From Artemia franciscana (taxonomy: Eukaryota; Arthropoda; Branchiopoda; Anostraca; Artemiidae): a stretch of DNA of 64,000 nt. The notes beneath the pieces were generated by a model. It had not been told where the DNA came from, searched no databases, and was given only the letters and a program-made list of their open reading frames with translations. Shown here piece after piece: positions 48,626-60,551 of the stretch (its first letter is position 1; each line of letters opens with the position of its first letter). The stretch covers positions 44,463,152-44,527,151 of the forward strand of contig NC_088865.1 of NCBI RefSeq assembly GCF_032884065.1, written 5' to 3'. The position numbers and the translations under genes are program-made.

Positions 48626-49439
48626 AATTGGCAATTATATTGCCAATTATGGTCCTTAAAAAGGGTGGTAGAGACTAGACTTTTCTATCAAACGGATCGC
48701 CTTCTGAGTTTCAATGACCATCCCCTCAATACACAGTGGCCAAAAAAACTATATTGTAGATACATTGTTCTTTACTTAATAAAACTTCCGCGTTGTTATA
48801 GGCAAAACTGAAAGGATTTAGCCTCATGTCATGCATTTCTAGGATTTTGTTTGATTAGGAAGTAAATAAACATACATTTATCTTTGAAAGTATTATTTCG
48901 TGCCACTATACACTATTTAAATTGGGGCTGGCATACTTTAGCACTTGAATTTCCTCAGGAGAAGAATGGCTGAGAAAGCTAATTTGGTACGGATAAAAGC
49001 TTTTTTTATGGATTGGAAAGTCGACAGCTCTCTTAATGTGTCAAATAAAATGCTTTGTATGGACTTAAAAGTAGAAAGCGGATAAATAATGCATAAATTT
49101 ACGATTCTACGAAAGGAAAGAAGCTGAGTTTATTTTAATTTCAAATGCTATTGCTGAATTTATAAAATTTCGTCAGAAGAATGCCTGAAGAAGCTAATTT
49201 GCTGCTTAAAAACTTCTTTACAAAATTAAAAGCCTATAAAGCATGGTGCGCTTGGTGAATAATGCCAGTAAAAGATGCTTCACGAAGGCTTTCAAATCAA
49301 AAGTCGATTAGAAATCGAAGACGGTGTTGGCTGAAAACAAAATTCTTTTTCAACATACAGACCTTAATAAAATGAAATTGGTACAGTTTCGCATCCCTAG
49401 TCCGAGGGCTGAAAAACTTTAAAAGGATAGGAATACAAG
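48626..49439. other. No gene seen
   Basis: No motif-bearing frame and no clear repeat. Confidence 0.4.
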
Positions 49440-49938
49440 TCTGTGAACCAGGATTAGAATATTGGAAGCTACAGTGATGACAATGGTAAAGTATGATTTT
49501 GAAGCATTGGCACCCAGAAAAAAAAAACAGAGGAGGAGGATTTACAATATTTTTCCAGAGAATCTGCCTACGGATTGCTTTGGATACCAGTCTGTCTAAC
49601 CGTGTCTCTAATAGTAGCCTGTACGAAAAATGAGGTTCAATCCCGCTTTCTAGGCTAAAATGAGAGAAAGGTTGAGATGGCTAGGACAAGATCTGCGGAT
49701 GAAGAATGACAAGATTGCCAGAGATTGTCTTTGTTAGTTATCCATCTAGGGCCAAACGAGAAGCTGGTCTTCCCCGAAGGGGGTGGAAGGTTGTCGTAAG
49801 GAAAGATTTACTGTAAAAAGGAACCTATTGGGAGGGTGTAAAGAGGGAGGCTTTGAATAGATTGGGAGGGAAGAAAAGCGAGTGCTGCTGTGTTGGCTGG
49901 CCTCAGATGGGATGGTGCTGCAGTGAATTGTTACTAAT
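49440..49938 (+). pseudogene. 5'-truncated dead copy of the RTE element
   Basis: Aligns along its length with 42478-42970 of the intact RTE: ATTAGAATATTGGAAGCTAC, AGGTTGAGATGGCTAGG, TGGGAGGGTGTAAAGAGGGA, and GGTGCTGCAGTGA near the end. Only the C-terminal ~160 codons are represented and the frame is broken by indels and stops. It ends in TTGTTACTAATAG rather than a clean (TAG)n. Typical 5' truncation of target-primed integration. Confidence 0.9.
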
Positions 49939-50789
49939 AGTATTTCCATTAGTCCGAGAGAAGGTTTGTAAAATAATATTGCCCTTAGTTACAATTCCTA
50001 AATTTTACAAAATACTAAAAAATGTAAAAATGCCAAATACTACGAAAATGGTCAAATTTTGATCGTCGAGGCTTTAAAGGCGTAAAAGTGTTTTATAAAC
50101 AAGATTTTGCCATAGCAGAGTGCTGTGTTTGCCGTTGTATTTCCATTTTTTTTGTGATGAATCATTAGAGGAAAGAGATCTCAGCACAGGGAAGTGCTGC
50201 CACAGAACTTCCTATGATACTGTTTGTTTGGGATAATATTGTAACGGTGGCTGTAATCACTTATACTGGACTAAGGAGATTTAAAAGTAGTAAACTTTGT
50301 ATGAAAAAACCCTGATCTATATCATTTCGTGGTCCTGAGGGTGTGGGAAAAGTAATCTAACAAGGGCTTTTTAAGGATATATAATGACTTAATTATGAGA
50401 GAGCAGACCCAGAGAAAATTAGAATTATAAACAGGAGAACGTATACTCATTAATGGATTCTAAAAGGAGCAACAATAAGGCTCCACAATGTCCCTTCCAA
50501 ATGGAGGGAAAATCCACATGGAATGCAAAACACTCTTCTATAACACTGTCGCACATTCTAACGGTGGAATATTGGAACTCCTAAATTAAGGAAACCCCTA
50601 AATTAATTCAACTAAGTAAAGGGGGCTAAACAAATTGAGGAAGACAATACTAAATTGATTTCTTCTTAAATTTAGCAACAGCACTCATAAGACGGCTAAT
50701 CATTGGTAGCGTAATACCACTGTCTAAGTAATGAGTGAAGTGGGGTTTGTGTAATATTTATTTCAAGGGACTTAAAATGGAAGGATTTG
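49939..50789. other. No gene seen
   Basis: No supported coding or structured element. Confidence 0.4.
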
Positions 50790-51020
50790 TTATACTAGCT
50801 TCGTATGGGGCTCATTCGATTGGCAATAAATAGTCCTAGTGCCCTCTTTAAGAGTCAAAATTGATTATAGAGTTAGCATACGGCACGCCACTTATTCCCC
50901 TAAAGACATGAGATACAGATTTTGAGATAGTCATTTTGTCCAGCATAGTTGAAAAGCATCATAGGTATTCCGTTGGGAATGACAAGACTGGCGCAGCCCT
51001 TGGAGCACAGGCTGTAAGTC
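50790..51020 (+). repeat. Faint R1-related module
   Basis: Contains CCTAGTGCCCTCTTTAAGAG, TTTTGAGATAGTCATTTTGT and CAGCATAGTTGAAAAG in R1 order but strongly diverged. Closest in style to the tandem modules at 53085-53815. Confidence 0.5.
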
Positions 51021-51114
51021 TTGCAATTCGTCCGCTGTTAACACATAGCATTCGTCATAAAGGAAAAGGGGGGCATATTTGACCCTTTGTGTCCAGAAGG
51101 ACTAAGAGTATTGG

Positions 51115-51200
51115 GATGAAGCTTTCAGGAAACGTTATGGGATTGTTGAACTAAATAAAAACACAGTATACGCATACAGGCCGCTGAGCATAGCAATCTA
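51115..51200. repeat. Fragment of repeat R3
   Basis: GATGAAGCTTTCAGGAAACG and the following GTTGAACTAAATAAAA...CGCATACAGG match the order seen at 15260-15330. Confidence 0.55.
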
Positions 51201-51220
51201 AGCCTTAGATTGTTAATTAA

Positions 51221-52549
51221 ATTAAAAAAAAACACTTTTTTTTAACTGAAAGTGAGGAGTAGCATTAAAACTTAAAACGAACAGAAATTATTTCGTATAT
51301 GAAAGGGGCTATCCCCTCCTTAACGCCCCGCTGTTTACGCTAAGTTCTTATTGTTTTAAAAAGTAGAGTTGCGAAAAAGATTCAAACTCTCTTATTATTA
51401 GTAATAAATATATGTACCTTACGAATTAACTTACGTAGCAAGCTTCTATGTTCGTATGTTTTTATTGCGTATATGAGAGGGTTCACCCCCTCGTCAATAC
51501 CTCGCTCTTTACACACAACAGTCTGAATTTTGTCCCAATTCTTTAAGAATGACCTGTGAATCAGAAAGGCCGTTGATTTAGAATAAATAGCTTTGTTGAA
51601 ATTACTAAAAATACTTTAGTGTAAAGAGTAAGGTATTGAGAAGGAGACAAACCCCCTCATATACGTAAAAATTGTGATCGTTTTAAGTTTTAATGCTGGT
51701 CCTTACTTTAATTTAAAAAGAACTTGGTTTTTTAATTAATTTCTCGATGTTTTTTTTTTTAAATTTCGCTGAAAAATCAAGCGTCCTCTTCATGGAAATT
51801 CTCTTCCCCCATGATAAATTCCTCTATGGAAAGATCCTATCATTTAAACCCTCCTCTCGATCCCCCACCATCAGAAAAATTCCCCCTCCCCTGAAAACGT
51901 CCGTATACTTCCCATTAACTAATACTATGTGTAAACAATTGGCCAAGTTAATAACTTACAGCCCTTCCTCTGGGGACTGTGAGGGATCAAGTCGTCCTCA
52001 AAGACATAGTTATTATATTTTTAGACTATGCTGAACAAAATTGCTATCTCAAAATTTTGATGCTGTGACTTCGGGAAAAATAATGAGGGTGGGAGGGGGC
52101 CTAGTTGCCCTCCAACTTTTTTGTCACTTAAAAAGGGCACAAAAACCTTTAATTTCCGTTAAACTGAGCCCCCTTGCGACATTCTAGGACGACTGGGTCG
52201 ATACGACCAGCCAAAGGGAAAAAGAACAAGTCAACACGCATCAATGATCTTTCTTCTGGCAAAAAATATAAAATTCAACTTGTTTGCAAATAGGAGCTTG
52301 AAAGTTCTACTGTAGGTTTCATTGATATGCTGAATCTGACGGAGTAGTTTTCATTAAGATTCTTTGACTTTGAGGGGGTGTTTCTTTCTTTTTTTTTGAA
52401 GATAAGGCCAATTTTCACAATCTCGCAACTTTTGATGGGTTCCGATTCTTTTGATGTACATATTGATATCGAAATTCCGTTTTTTAGAGTTTTTGTTACT
52501 ATTGAGCCTGGTCGCTCCTTACTACAGTTCATTACCACGAACTGTTTGA
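51221..52549 (-). repeat. R1 copy, minus strand
   Basis: Starts with the distal hairpin left arm (CTGAAAGTGAGGAGTAGC); the right arm is deleted. The middle hairpin (51455-51665), half-module A and the terminus follow, ending ACCACGAACTGTTTGA. Half-module B is largely missing. Confidence 0.8.
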
Positions 52550-52839
52550 TGTGAAACCCTTACGGCATGAAATATATGTGCATACTGCTAATGTTACCAT
52601 TCATTAAAGCTACCAATTTATTAAGGTTAAAGCCACCTAGGAAAAGTTACGAGCTTTAATAAAAGTGTTATATTTTGGACAAATGGGAGACCAACCTCAA
52701 ACGGGGAATAATCTTGCTGTAAATTACACCATCAAATTCAGCATATCAGAAAGCCCTTTTCAGAGGTAAAAAGCACCCATCTGATAAAATATGAATTTTT
52801 TTTCCATGGAAGGTGATCACAGGTGAACGTTTATATAAA

Positions 52840-52975
52840 AAAAATGAAACAAGTTTTTTTTCAACTGAAAGTAAGGAGCAGCATTAAAACTTGGAACAAA
52901 CAGAAACTATTCCATATATGAGGGGACTGTCTCCTCATCAATCTCACATTCTTCACCTATAAAAAGAATACTAAA
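52840..52975 (+). repeat. R1 hairpin arm fragment
   Basis: AACAAGTTTTTTTTCAACTG followed by AAAGTAAGGAGCAGCATTAA and TATATGAGGGGACTGTCTCC: one arm of an R1 hairpin with no partner nearby. Confidence 0.6.
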
Positions 52976-53079
52976 AAGCTTCTTATCATAGGCAGCGCAA
53001 TAGTGCTGCCTAAGCAAAGAACGATGTTGGCACAATGTTTTTTTTCTTAGATACTTCGTACAGAATGGGGTGTCATAGA

Positions 53080-53815
53080 AACTTGAAAAGGGCTCATTCG
53101 ATTGGGAATCAAAAGGGCCAATGCCCTTTTTAATAGTTGAAAGTGGTTGTAGGGTTACCTCCCCCTACGCCCATCATTTCGCAAACACGTCGAATCCAGA
53201 TTTTGAGAAAGAGATTCTGAGTTCGGAAATTATGTCTTTGAGGATGACAACCCACTCACAGCCCTGAGGGCAGGGCCGTAAGATATACCCTGGGGACATA
53301 TAGCGTTTTTTTTATAGAACGAGTGGTCATATTCGGAAGGGGCTAATAGTATTGATGATCAGAAGTTCAGGTGCCCCTTTCAAGAGTCAAAGTGATCAGA
53401 GAGCAGCTTACCCACCCCCCATACACCGTATGTTCCCGAAATGAATGCAATAGAAATTTTAGAAAGCCATTTGTTCAGAAAATAGTCTAAAGACCATATA
53501 AAAAGGCTTTTGGGGTTGAAAAACCCCTCTACCCCAGAGCCCTGGGGCAAAGGTTGTAAATTATGCCCTGGGGGCATATATAGTTTTTGTAGAATGGGTG
53601 GTTATAAAAATTTTAGATGGGGCTCATTTGATTTGAAATTAGAGATTGTAGTTCCCTTTCTAAGAGTCGAAAGGGGTTTAAGGGCAATTAGCCCCCCACA
53701 CCCATCATTTCCTAAAACAAACTTCCCAACCAAATTTTTATACATCAATTTTTTCAGCATTGTTGAAAGGTTCAGTAATTATTTGTTTAGTCATGTATTT
53801 TGGTATTAAGTTGTA
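53080..53815 (+). repeat. Three tandem R1-like modules (~270-290 bp)
   Basis: Units start near 53090, 53330 and 53620. Each reads GGCTCATT(C/T)GATTxG-like sequence, then GTGCCC(or TTCCC)TTTxxAAGAGTC, a GGGCAACTA/GGGTTACC-like step, a CCCCC run, CATCATTTC, GAxAAAGCCATTT and a GAATGGGTGGT-like end. These motifs match R1 half-module A in the same order, so this looks like the tandem ancestor or relative of the module that R1 carries in two diverged copies. Confidence 0.6.
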
Positions 53816-53819
53816 ACTT

Positions 53820-54114
53820 TCAGAGTATACTCAAAGGGGAAGATCCATTGACAAAAAGCTAATATACTGCTAATTTTACTAATACTACTACTGCTACTAA
53901 TATTACTATATGAATATACAGGTTATCAAAGGGACATATCGACAATATCATAGCAATGGCTAATTGTATTAAGTTGAAGACTAATACTACTACTGTGACT
54001 ACTATTACAACTATGCCTAAGGGTATGAAGCTGAAATTTTTACAGGCTTTTTAGGGGGGTGGTAAACCTAATCACAACACGCCATCCGTATGCAGGTTGT
54101 CAAAAGGACATATC
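53820..54114. repeat. Repeat R3 with trinucleotide tracts
   Basis: Two imperfect (ACT)n tracts (53870-53915, 53980-54015) and GTATGCAGGTTGTCAAAAGG at 54092, as in the copy at 15225-15830. Confidence 0.65.
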
Positions 54115-54795
54115 GTTCCAAGTTCTAAAGGTATTATTTCTAGATCACAAAATAGCTTTGTTAGGTTTCTAGGAGTTCTTGTCGATGAGAATGTTTCATT
54201 TAAAAACCATATTAAACTTCTCCGATTAAAAGTGTCAAAAAAATCAGGTAGGTCAAATCAGGTGTAAAAAAATCAGGTTTTTCCTGGATGGATTTTAAAG
54301 CTCAAATACAGTTCTCTCATACAGCCGTACATAAATTACTGTTCTATTGTGTGGATGAGTGCTTACCCATATTTATTAAAACTAATTTCTCTTCTTCATG
54401 TAAAGGCTCGTCGCTTAGTTTCAGACACGAATAGTACGTCAACAAATTCTTTCCTTAGGTTCCGTCCGCAATATCTCCTATCTTGTGCTATTTTTATTCA
54501 TAAATATCTTCATGGTCAACTTCCCTCTTGTTTCTCGAAATTTTTACAATGAAATTGTTAAAAGTTAGTGTAAATCTTTACGGAAATCGGAACTCTGAAG
54601 TTTTATTGGTTGTTAGAACTCCAACTGTGAGGTCAGAGTTTAGCCCTATCTACGCATGTAACAGGGTTCGGAGCTCCCTGCCGAAGAATATCAGAGATTG
54701 CCACTCCATCGGGGTCTTCAAAAGATTAATGAAAAGTCATTTGGGTTCATTTTTCTTTCTTTTTTATATCAGTAATAGCAGTAATACATATTAGT
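54115..54795 (+). pseudogene. CR1/L2/Jockey-type LINE, C-terminal fragment
   Basis: Translation gives VRFLGVLVDENVSFKNHI (about 54158), then after an indel INYCSIVWMSAYPYLLKL, HVKARRLVSDTN, FRPQYLLSCAIFIHKYLHGQ, LPSCFSKFLQ, and SEFSPIYACNRVRSSLPKNI with GVFKRLMKSHL. This is the complete C-terminal domain after the RT palm in this LINE group, in two frames. It is the same LINE family as 18371-18691. The frame changes once near 54540, so it is dead. The 3' UTR may extend to about 55300, where similarity to 16085-16300 ends. Confidence 0.75.
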
Positions 54796-55305
54796 TGGCC
54801 AGTTCAATTGAGTGTAAATAATAAGAAAAAAGTTGGATATAACTATTTGCATTTTTCTGGTTTTCTTTTTTGTTATTTTGTCTCTCTCCGTGTTTATTTT
54901 CCTTATCTTGTTTTATGAATCTTCATAGATATGATTGTAATGTTTTTCCCTATGTTCAAATGCCATGGAGTCCTTTGTGGGGGTGTTAAAAAAGATACAT
55001 ATATTGATTATTTGATATTAATAAAATCGAAGTTGAAGTGGATTGTCAGTCTAACATACATAAGTTCATGTTTATTCCTCAAAGTCTTGAGAAGATATAG
55101 GGATTGTAAGCACTACTTATGTTTTATCTGCTCGTTTTGAGTTTGACTCTTTCATTTATTGTAATTTCTGTTCATTTTGGGTTTCATTTTTTTAATGATG
55201 TTGATTTGTGGTAGTTTTGCGCTTGGTAGATTATTAAAAAAAATTTCTCATTTTTGGTTTGTGGTAAAATGTTTTTTAAATTAATTCTAGTTAAACGAAC
55301 CTTGT

Positions 55306-55680
55306 GTTTCAGGAGTCATTCTTAAGGAATTGGACATAAAGTCAATCCTGGTGTGAAGAATGAGGTTTTGAAGAGGAGGCAGCCCCTCATATACGGAATA
55401 ATTTCTGTTCTTTTTGAGTTTTATGCTGCTCCGTACATTCAGTTGAAAAAAAAATGTAATTTTAATTAATTCCTGATCGTTTTTAAAGTAATACCTTGAT
55501 ATTCGACTCTCCCCTCCCTGAAAATTTCCCCAAAAGATTCCTAGATGGAAGTCCCCACACGTAAAGTATTCTTAAAATCTCCCCGAACAATTCCATCATC
55601 GCTGAAAATCCCCCCTGGAAAAGTCTGTGCTATGGGTTTTCCCACCGGAAAAATTCCCCCTGCAGAAGATTAATTGTTGG
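55306..55680 (-). repeat. R1-related fragment, C-rich subfamily
   Basis: TTTCAGGAGTCATTCTTAAG loop sequence, then a right hairpin arm (CCCCTCATATACGGAATAAT), then a C-rich segment with CCCCCTGGAAAA-like motifs. It matches the order at 7028-7520. The left arm is missing. Confidence 0.6.
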
Positions 55681-56100
55681 ATTGGAATGACCACCGCTGG
55701 TACCACAACAATAACTATGCCCAACGCTGGCACCAAATATTAGAGTGGAATTGCCTCGCGGCCACCACTACTGTAATGTATGATCGTTATATAACGATTG
55801 AAAGGGCCAAACACTCGGCCATGGGTGCCACCACTTGGGTCACCACTAAAATCCCTAGTTATCTCTTTGGAGGGTAAACGGACCCCTGTCAGTATGATAA
55901 TGATGGTATTTCTTGCAAACTCTTTTCCTACCCTGCCTGGGTTCGGGAAAAAATAATCTACACGGTTGTAGAAAATAAATCAATTGTATTCCTTCCGAAG
56001 ATCAGTTCATAAAACGCATCTATAAACTGTAAGAACAGACTCCATTAAAGGAGTCTCAATACAGACTCTCAAAGCGGATCAAAATAGAATCACCACCTCT
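55681..56100. other. No supported gene
   Basis: Somewhat GC-richer, with ACCACCGCTGGTACCACAAC and CCAACGCTGGCACCA near-repeats. The 67-codon plus frame (55674-55877) has no recognisable motif. Confidence 0.35.
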
Positions 56101-56690
56101 CTACATAGAACTTTTTATAGGGGTGGACCCTGAATAAACTCTGGCCAATCCTACGAATGAAAGACACAAAGTCAAAGGCCAAATGGAAATTTTCTCGATA
56201 GAAATCATTCCCCTTGAAGAATTCTCCACAAAAATGTCCGTATGTTTCCCAACACCAAATGCTGTAGGTAAAAATTTACAAAACTTACAGCCCTTTCCCC
56301 AGTGATTATGGGGGGCCACGTCATCCCCAGAGACATATTTATTGGACTTAATATTTCAATCATGCTGAGCCAAATGAATGTCTCAAAATTTGAATCGGAT
56401 GTCTTTGGGGAAAAATGGTGTGGGTAGGGGGTAGCTGCCCTTCAATCTTTTAGGGCACTTAAAGAGGCACTAAAATTCTTAATTTTTGTTTGAAAGAGCC
56501 CTCTTCTAATATCCTAGGATTCTTGGTTCAAAATGGACCAAGTGGAAAAAAAAACAACACACATCCATGATCATTTTTGGCAAAAAAAATATAAAGTTCC
56601 AAAATTTTGAAGATGAAAGCTTGAAACCTCCTTACTAGGGCTCTGTGACCGCCTTGTTGCTAGGGAGGGGGGCAGATGACTCAGAGTACC
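56101..56690 (-). repeat. Diverged R1 copy, minus strand
   Basis: Contains the CCCCAGTGATTATGGGGG / CGTCATCCCC block, then AGCTGCCCTTCAATCTTTTA, GCACTTAAAGAGGCACTAAA, TCATTTTTGGCAAAAAAAAT and GAAGATGAAAGCTTGAAACC, all in R1 minus-strand order. The terminus is lost. Confidence 0.6.
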
Positions 56691-57035
56691 CATTTTAATA
56701 CCAAAACAATCATAACTCTCATTGAGCCTTCTGATAAACAAAGGATTAGTTCAAAGGAAAGGGGTGGAGGTAGAAATTGATATGAAAGATAGACAAGTAA
56801 AGACTAGTCTAAGTCAAGGAACCGAAATGAAAATTTTCACCTTACATTTTTGCTTATACGAACTATTCCAAAATTGGTTTTTGCTAAATATTCAAATTTC
56901 AATATTTGCATACTGTTAGCGAAGGTGCAGCTAACTTGTTTGTCAAAAATGTTTCTCTTTCGCAACCTCAAATGAAAAAATAAAATAACAAGTATTTCTT
57001 TCAAAGTAATCCATATCCTTTCCTTTTTTTTAGTA
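56691..57035. other. No gene seen
   Basis: A 65-codon frame at 56722-56919 lacks motifs; otherwise AT-rich. Confidence 0.4.
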
Positions 57036-58486
57036 ATTAAATAAAAAAAACTAGTTTTTTTAACTGAAAGTAAGGAGCGACATTAAAACTTAAAACGAAC
57101 AGAAATTACTCCGTATATGAAATGGGTTGTCCCCTCCGCAGTCCCTCGCTCTTTACGCTAAAGTTTGACTCTTTGCCACAATTCTACTTTTTAAAACAAT
57201 TACAAACTTTAGCGTAAAGAGCGTGGGACTGCGGAGGGGACAACCCATTTCATATACGGAGTAATTTCTGTTCATTTTAAGTTTTAATGTCGCTCCTTAC
57301 TTTCAGTTAAAAAAACTAGTTTATTTATTTAATTTCTGAACGTTTTTGAGTTAATGCATGTTTGATTTTGGCTCTCCGCACATAAATTTGTTGAAATGAA
57401 ATTAGTATATTAATTTTTTTTTGGCTAAATGGCTTTCTCTTAGTTTTGATCAGACAATTTTGAGAAATAAGGGGTGGGGAAGGAGGCCAGCTGCCCTCCA
57501 ATTTTTCGGTTACTTAAAAAGGCTACTAGAACTTTTAATATTCAACGAACGTTTTTATTAGTAAAAAATATCGTAACTTAAGAATTAACTTACGTAACAA
57601 ACTTTTATATTCTTATATTTTTATTATGTGTACGAGGGGGTTTGTACCCTCGTTAATACCTCGCTCTTTACACTAAATCGTAAGTTTTGTCCCAATTCTT
57701 TAAGAATGACCCCTGAATCAAAAAGGCCGTAGAATAAATAGTTGAAATCACTAAAAATATTCTAGCATAAAGAGCGAGGTATTTATCTCCTCCTAAATAC
57801 CTCGCTCTTTATGCTAAAGTATTTTTAGAACCCCTCAGATGCGTAATAATCTCTGTTCGTTTTAAATTTCAATGCTATTCCTTGCTTTCATTTGAAAAAA
57901 ACGTTTTCATGTTTATTTTTTCATTGTTTTTTTTTTTATAGTAATGCCTGTTGACTTTTGGAAAAAAATGAGCATGGGAGGGGGCCTATTTGCCCTCCAA
58001 TTTTTTTGGTCACTTAAAAAGGGCACTAGAACTTTTCATTTCCGTTAGAATGAGCCCTCTCGCGACATTCTAGGACCACTTGGTCGATAAGATGACCCCT
58101 GGGAAAAAAAAAAAACAAACAAACAAACAAACACGCACCCGTGATTTGTCTTCTGGCAAAAAATACAAAATTCCACATTTTTTAGATAGGAGCTTGAAAT
58201 TTTTGCTAGAGTTCTCTGATATACCGAATGCAATGGTGTGATTTTCGTTAAGATTCTATGACTTTTAGGGGATGTTTCCCCCTTTTTTCCAAAATAGGGC
58301 AAATTTTCTCAGGCTCTTAACTTTTGATGACAAAGACTAAATTAATTGAAACTTATATATTTAGAATCAGCGTAAAAATTCAATTCTTTTGATGTATCTT
58401 TTAGCATCAAAATTCCGTTTTTTAGAGTTTCGTTTACTATTGAGCCGGGTCGCCCCTTACTACAGTTCCTTACCACGAACTGTTTA
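57036..58486 (-). repeat. R1 copy, minus strand, with very symmetric distal hairpin
   Basis: The distal hairpin core (57064-57306) has ~104-bp arms with only about two mismatches that I can count. It has private sequence (GGGTTGTCCCCTCCGCAGTC) present in both arms. The compact middle palindrome (57762-57830) is shared with the copy at 37910-39228. The terminus ends at about 58486 in ACCACGAACTGTTTA. Confidence 0.88.
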
Positions 58487-58820
58487 AAAAGAAAATAATT
58501 CGGTATTTTGGGGCTTCTGACATTATTACTCCTTTGCAGAAGTTAGGCTCAAAATTGAAAAAGGATTATATTTTTTCTCTGGGCCCCTTCCACCTCTTAG
58601 TTTGTTTATTTTCCCGTTAGTTTTCACCTGTTTTCGCTTTATAGTTGTGTTATCTCTTAGCAGTTCTTTCGTTAGTTGAGTTATGGTTGTGGTATATATG
58701 TTTTATCGCTCGTATAGTTGTGTTATTTTCAAATTATACTCCATAATAGAGAGGCTCCGAACACCCAGCATTGTATATTAAGCTCTTAATTTGACGTTTT
58801 TTTTCTAACGTGACCAGATT
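58487..58820. other. No gene seen
   Basis: Spacer between two minus-strand R1 copies; T-rich, no gene or repeat recognised. Confidence 0.4.
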
Positions 58821-59653
58821 CGTCCTGCGCCCTTTTCATTGAATTTTTTTCCCCCATGGCATATTTCTCCAAGGAAAGATCCTCCCACATAGCCCTCTCT
58901 CTCAACCCTACCCCCAAAACCAAAAAAATCCCCCTGAAAACGTCTGTACGCTTCCCAATAACCATTATTATATGTAAACACTGGTTGAAGTTTGTAACTT
59001 GCAACCCCTCCCCCAGGGACTGTGGGGGAGTAAGTCATCCCCAAAACATAGTTATTATAATTTTCGACTATGCTAAACAAAATGGCTATCTCAAAATTTT
59101 GATCCGTTGACTTTGGGAAAAAAATGAGCGTGGGAGGGGGCCTAGATGCCCTCCAATTTTTTTGGTCACTTAAAAAGGGCACTAGAACTATTCATTTCCG
59201 TTAAAATGAGCCCTCTTGCGACATTCTAGGACCACTTGGTCGATACGATGACCCCTGGGAAAAAAAAAACAAAAAAAAAAAACTAACAAATAAACACGCA
59301 CCCGTGATTTGTCTTCTGGCAAAAAATGCAAAATTCCACATTTTTGTAGATAGGAGCTTAAAACTTCTACAGTAGGGTTCTCTGATACGCTGAATCTGAT
59401 GGTGTCATTTTCGTTAAGATCCTACGGCTTTTAGGGGGTGTTTCCCCCTATTTTCCTAAATAAGGCAAATTTTCTCAGGCTCGTAACTTTTGATGGCTAA
59501 GACTAAACTTGATGAAACTTATATATTTAAAATCAGCATTAAAATGCAATTCTTTTGATGTAGCTATTGATATCAAAATTCAATTTTTTAGAGTTTTGGT
59601 TACTATTGAGCCGGATCGCTCCTTACTACAGTTCGTTACCACGAACTGTTTGA
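58821..59653 (-). repeat. R1 copy, proximal half, minus strand
   Basis: From TCCTGCGCCCTTTTCATTG to the terminus ACCACGAACTGTTTGA. It holds half-module A only; the hairpin half is absent. Overlapping frames on both strands here are repeat sequence. Confidence 0.85.
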
Positions 59654-60229
59654 TTTATGTTTAAACAGCAATACTCTAAGATCCCTGGCTGAGGAAGCAG
59701 GATTTTCCAGAAAAATCTTTAGTTAAACAATACAGAAAACCTGTAGGTTCACTTGTGAGAAAAATGGTCAGAGTATATTTTAAAAACTTTTTTATATCTA
59801 TTTTCAATTTTTCTAAAAATTATGAGCAAAGAGGTACATTTGACATACAAAAATTAAAAAACTTTAGATATAGATCTGGTTATGATAGATATTGATATGT
59901 TATAGATATAGCTTAGTATTATAAGAATGATTTAATTACGTCTTGACCAGAGTAAAAATATAATTTGTTGATTCCCTCTTTTCGAAAAATTAGTCCACCT
60001 GTGTCCTATTTTGCATCGAAATTATTTTGCATCGAATATAAATCTTAGAAGTATTTCTGATGTAACATTTGCAAAAAAAAATATTTGTAGGTAATGACAT
60101 AGTAGGATGTATATCAAGGTAGGGATGCCTGGTTAAAAAAAAAAAAAATTAGAAGACACAAATGGGCCTTCAAAATTGATGTAAGCACTTTAAATAAAAA
60201 GGTTTTCACAGATTGTAATTTTGATAAAG
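59654..60229. other. No gene seen
   Basis: AT-rich; A run at 60137-60149; no supported feature. Confidence 0.4.
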
Positions 60230-60237
60230 GTGTTGAT

Positions 60238-60543
60238 CACAGCTTAGATACCAATTCAGTTATGAAAACTCCTATCTTGCCCATGAGAAGCTTTTGGTAC
60301 AGAGCTCTGAACTTGGCGCCTCCTAGAAGCCCGCGCTCCAACGCGTAGATCGTACTACAACACCATTGGCGGGAATGCAATTTTGTTTTGTTGCATACAC
60401 AGCTTAGATGCCAATACCAGTTTCCTGTTACCAATTACATACCAATACCAGTTTCCTGTCTCCAGCCGCTAGCATCGCTACTGCGCACTGTGTCCCAAAA
60501 ATAAATCAAATTTTCATAACTGTATATTAGTATCTAAGCTGTG
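60238..60543. mobile_element. MITE with ~31-bp TIRs and perfect 8-bp target duplication
   Basis: The left end CACAGCTTAGATACCAAT matches the reverse complement of the right end (CACAGCTTAGATACTAAT) and continues through CAGTTATGAAAA with a 3-bp indel. The element is 306 bp, flanked by GTGTTGAT at both 60230-60237 and 60544-60551. A third copy of the terminal motif lies inside at 60398, and ACCAATACCAGTTTCCTG occurs twice near 60410 and 60439. An 8-bp duplication fits hAT-like or Merlin-like DNA transposons; no transposase is present. The minus-strand frame 60237-60434 is not a gene. Confidence 0.88.
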
Positions 60544-60551
60544 GTGTTGAT

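Noticed and set aside
58805..59182. 125-codon minus-strand frame and its plus-strand partner in R1
   Set aside because: The same segment in other R1 copies is broken by stops and frameshifts, so the frame is not conserved and not a gene.
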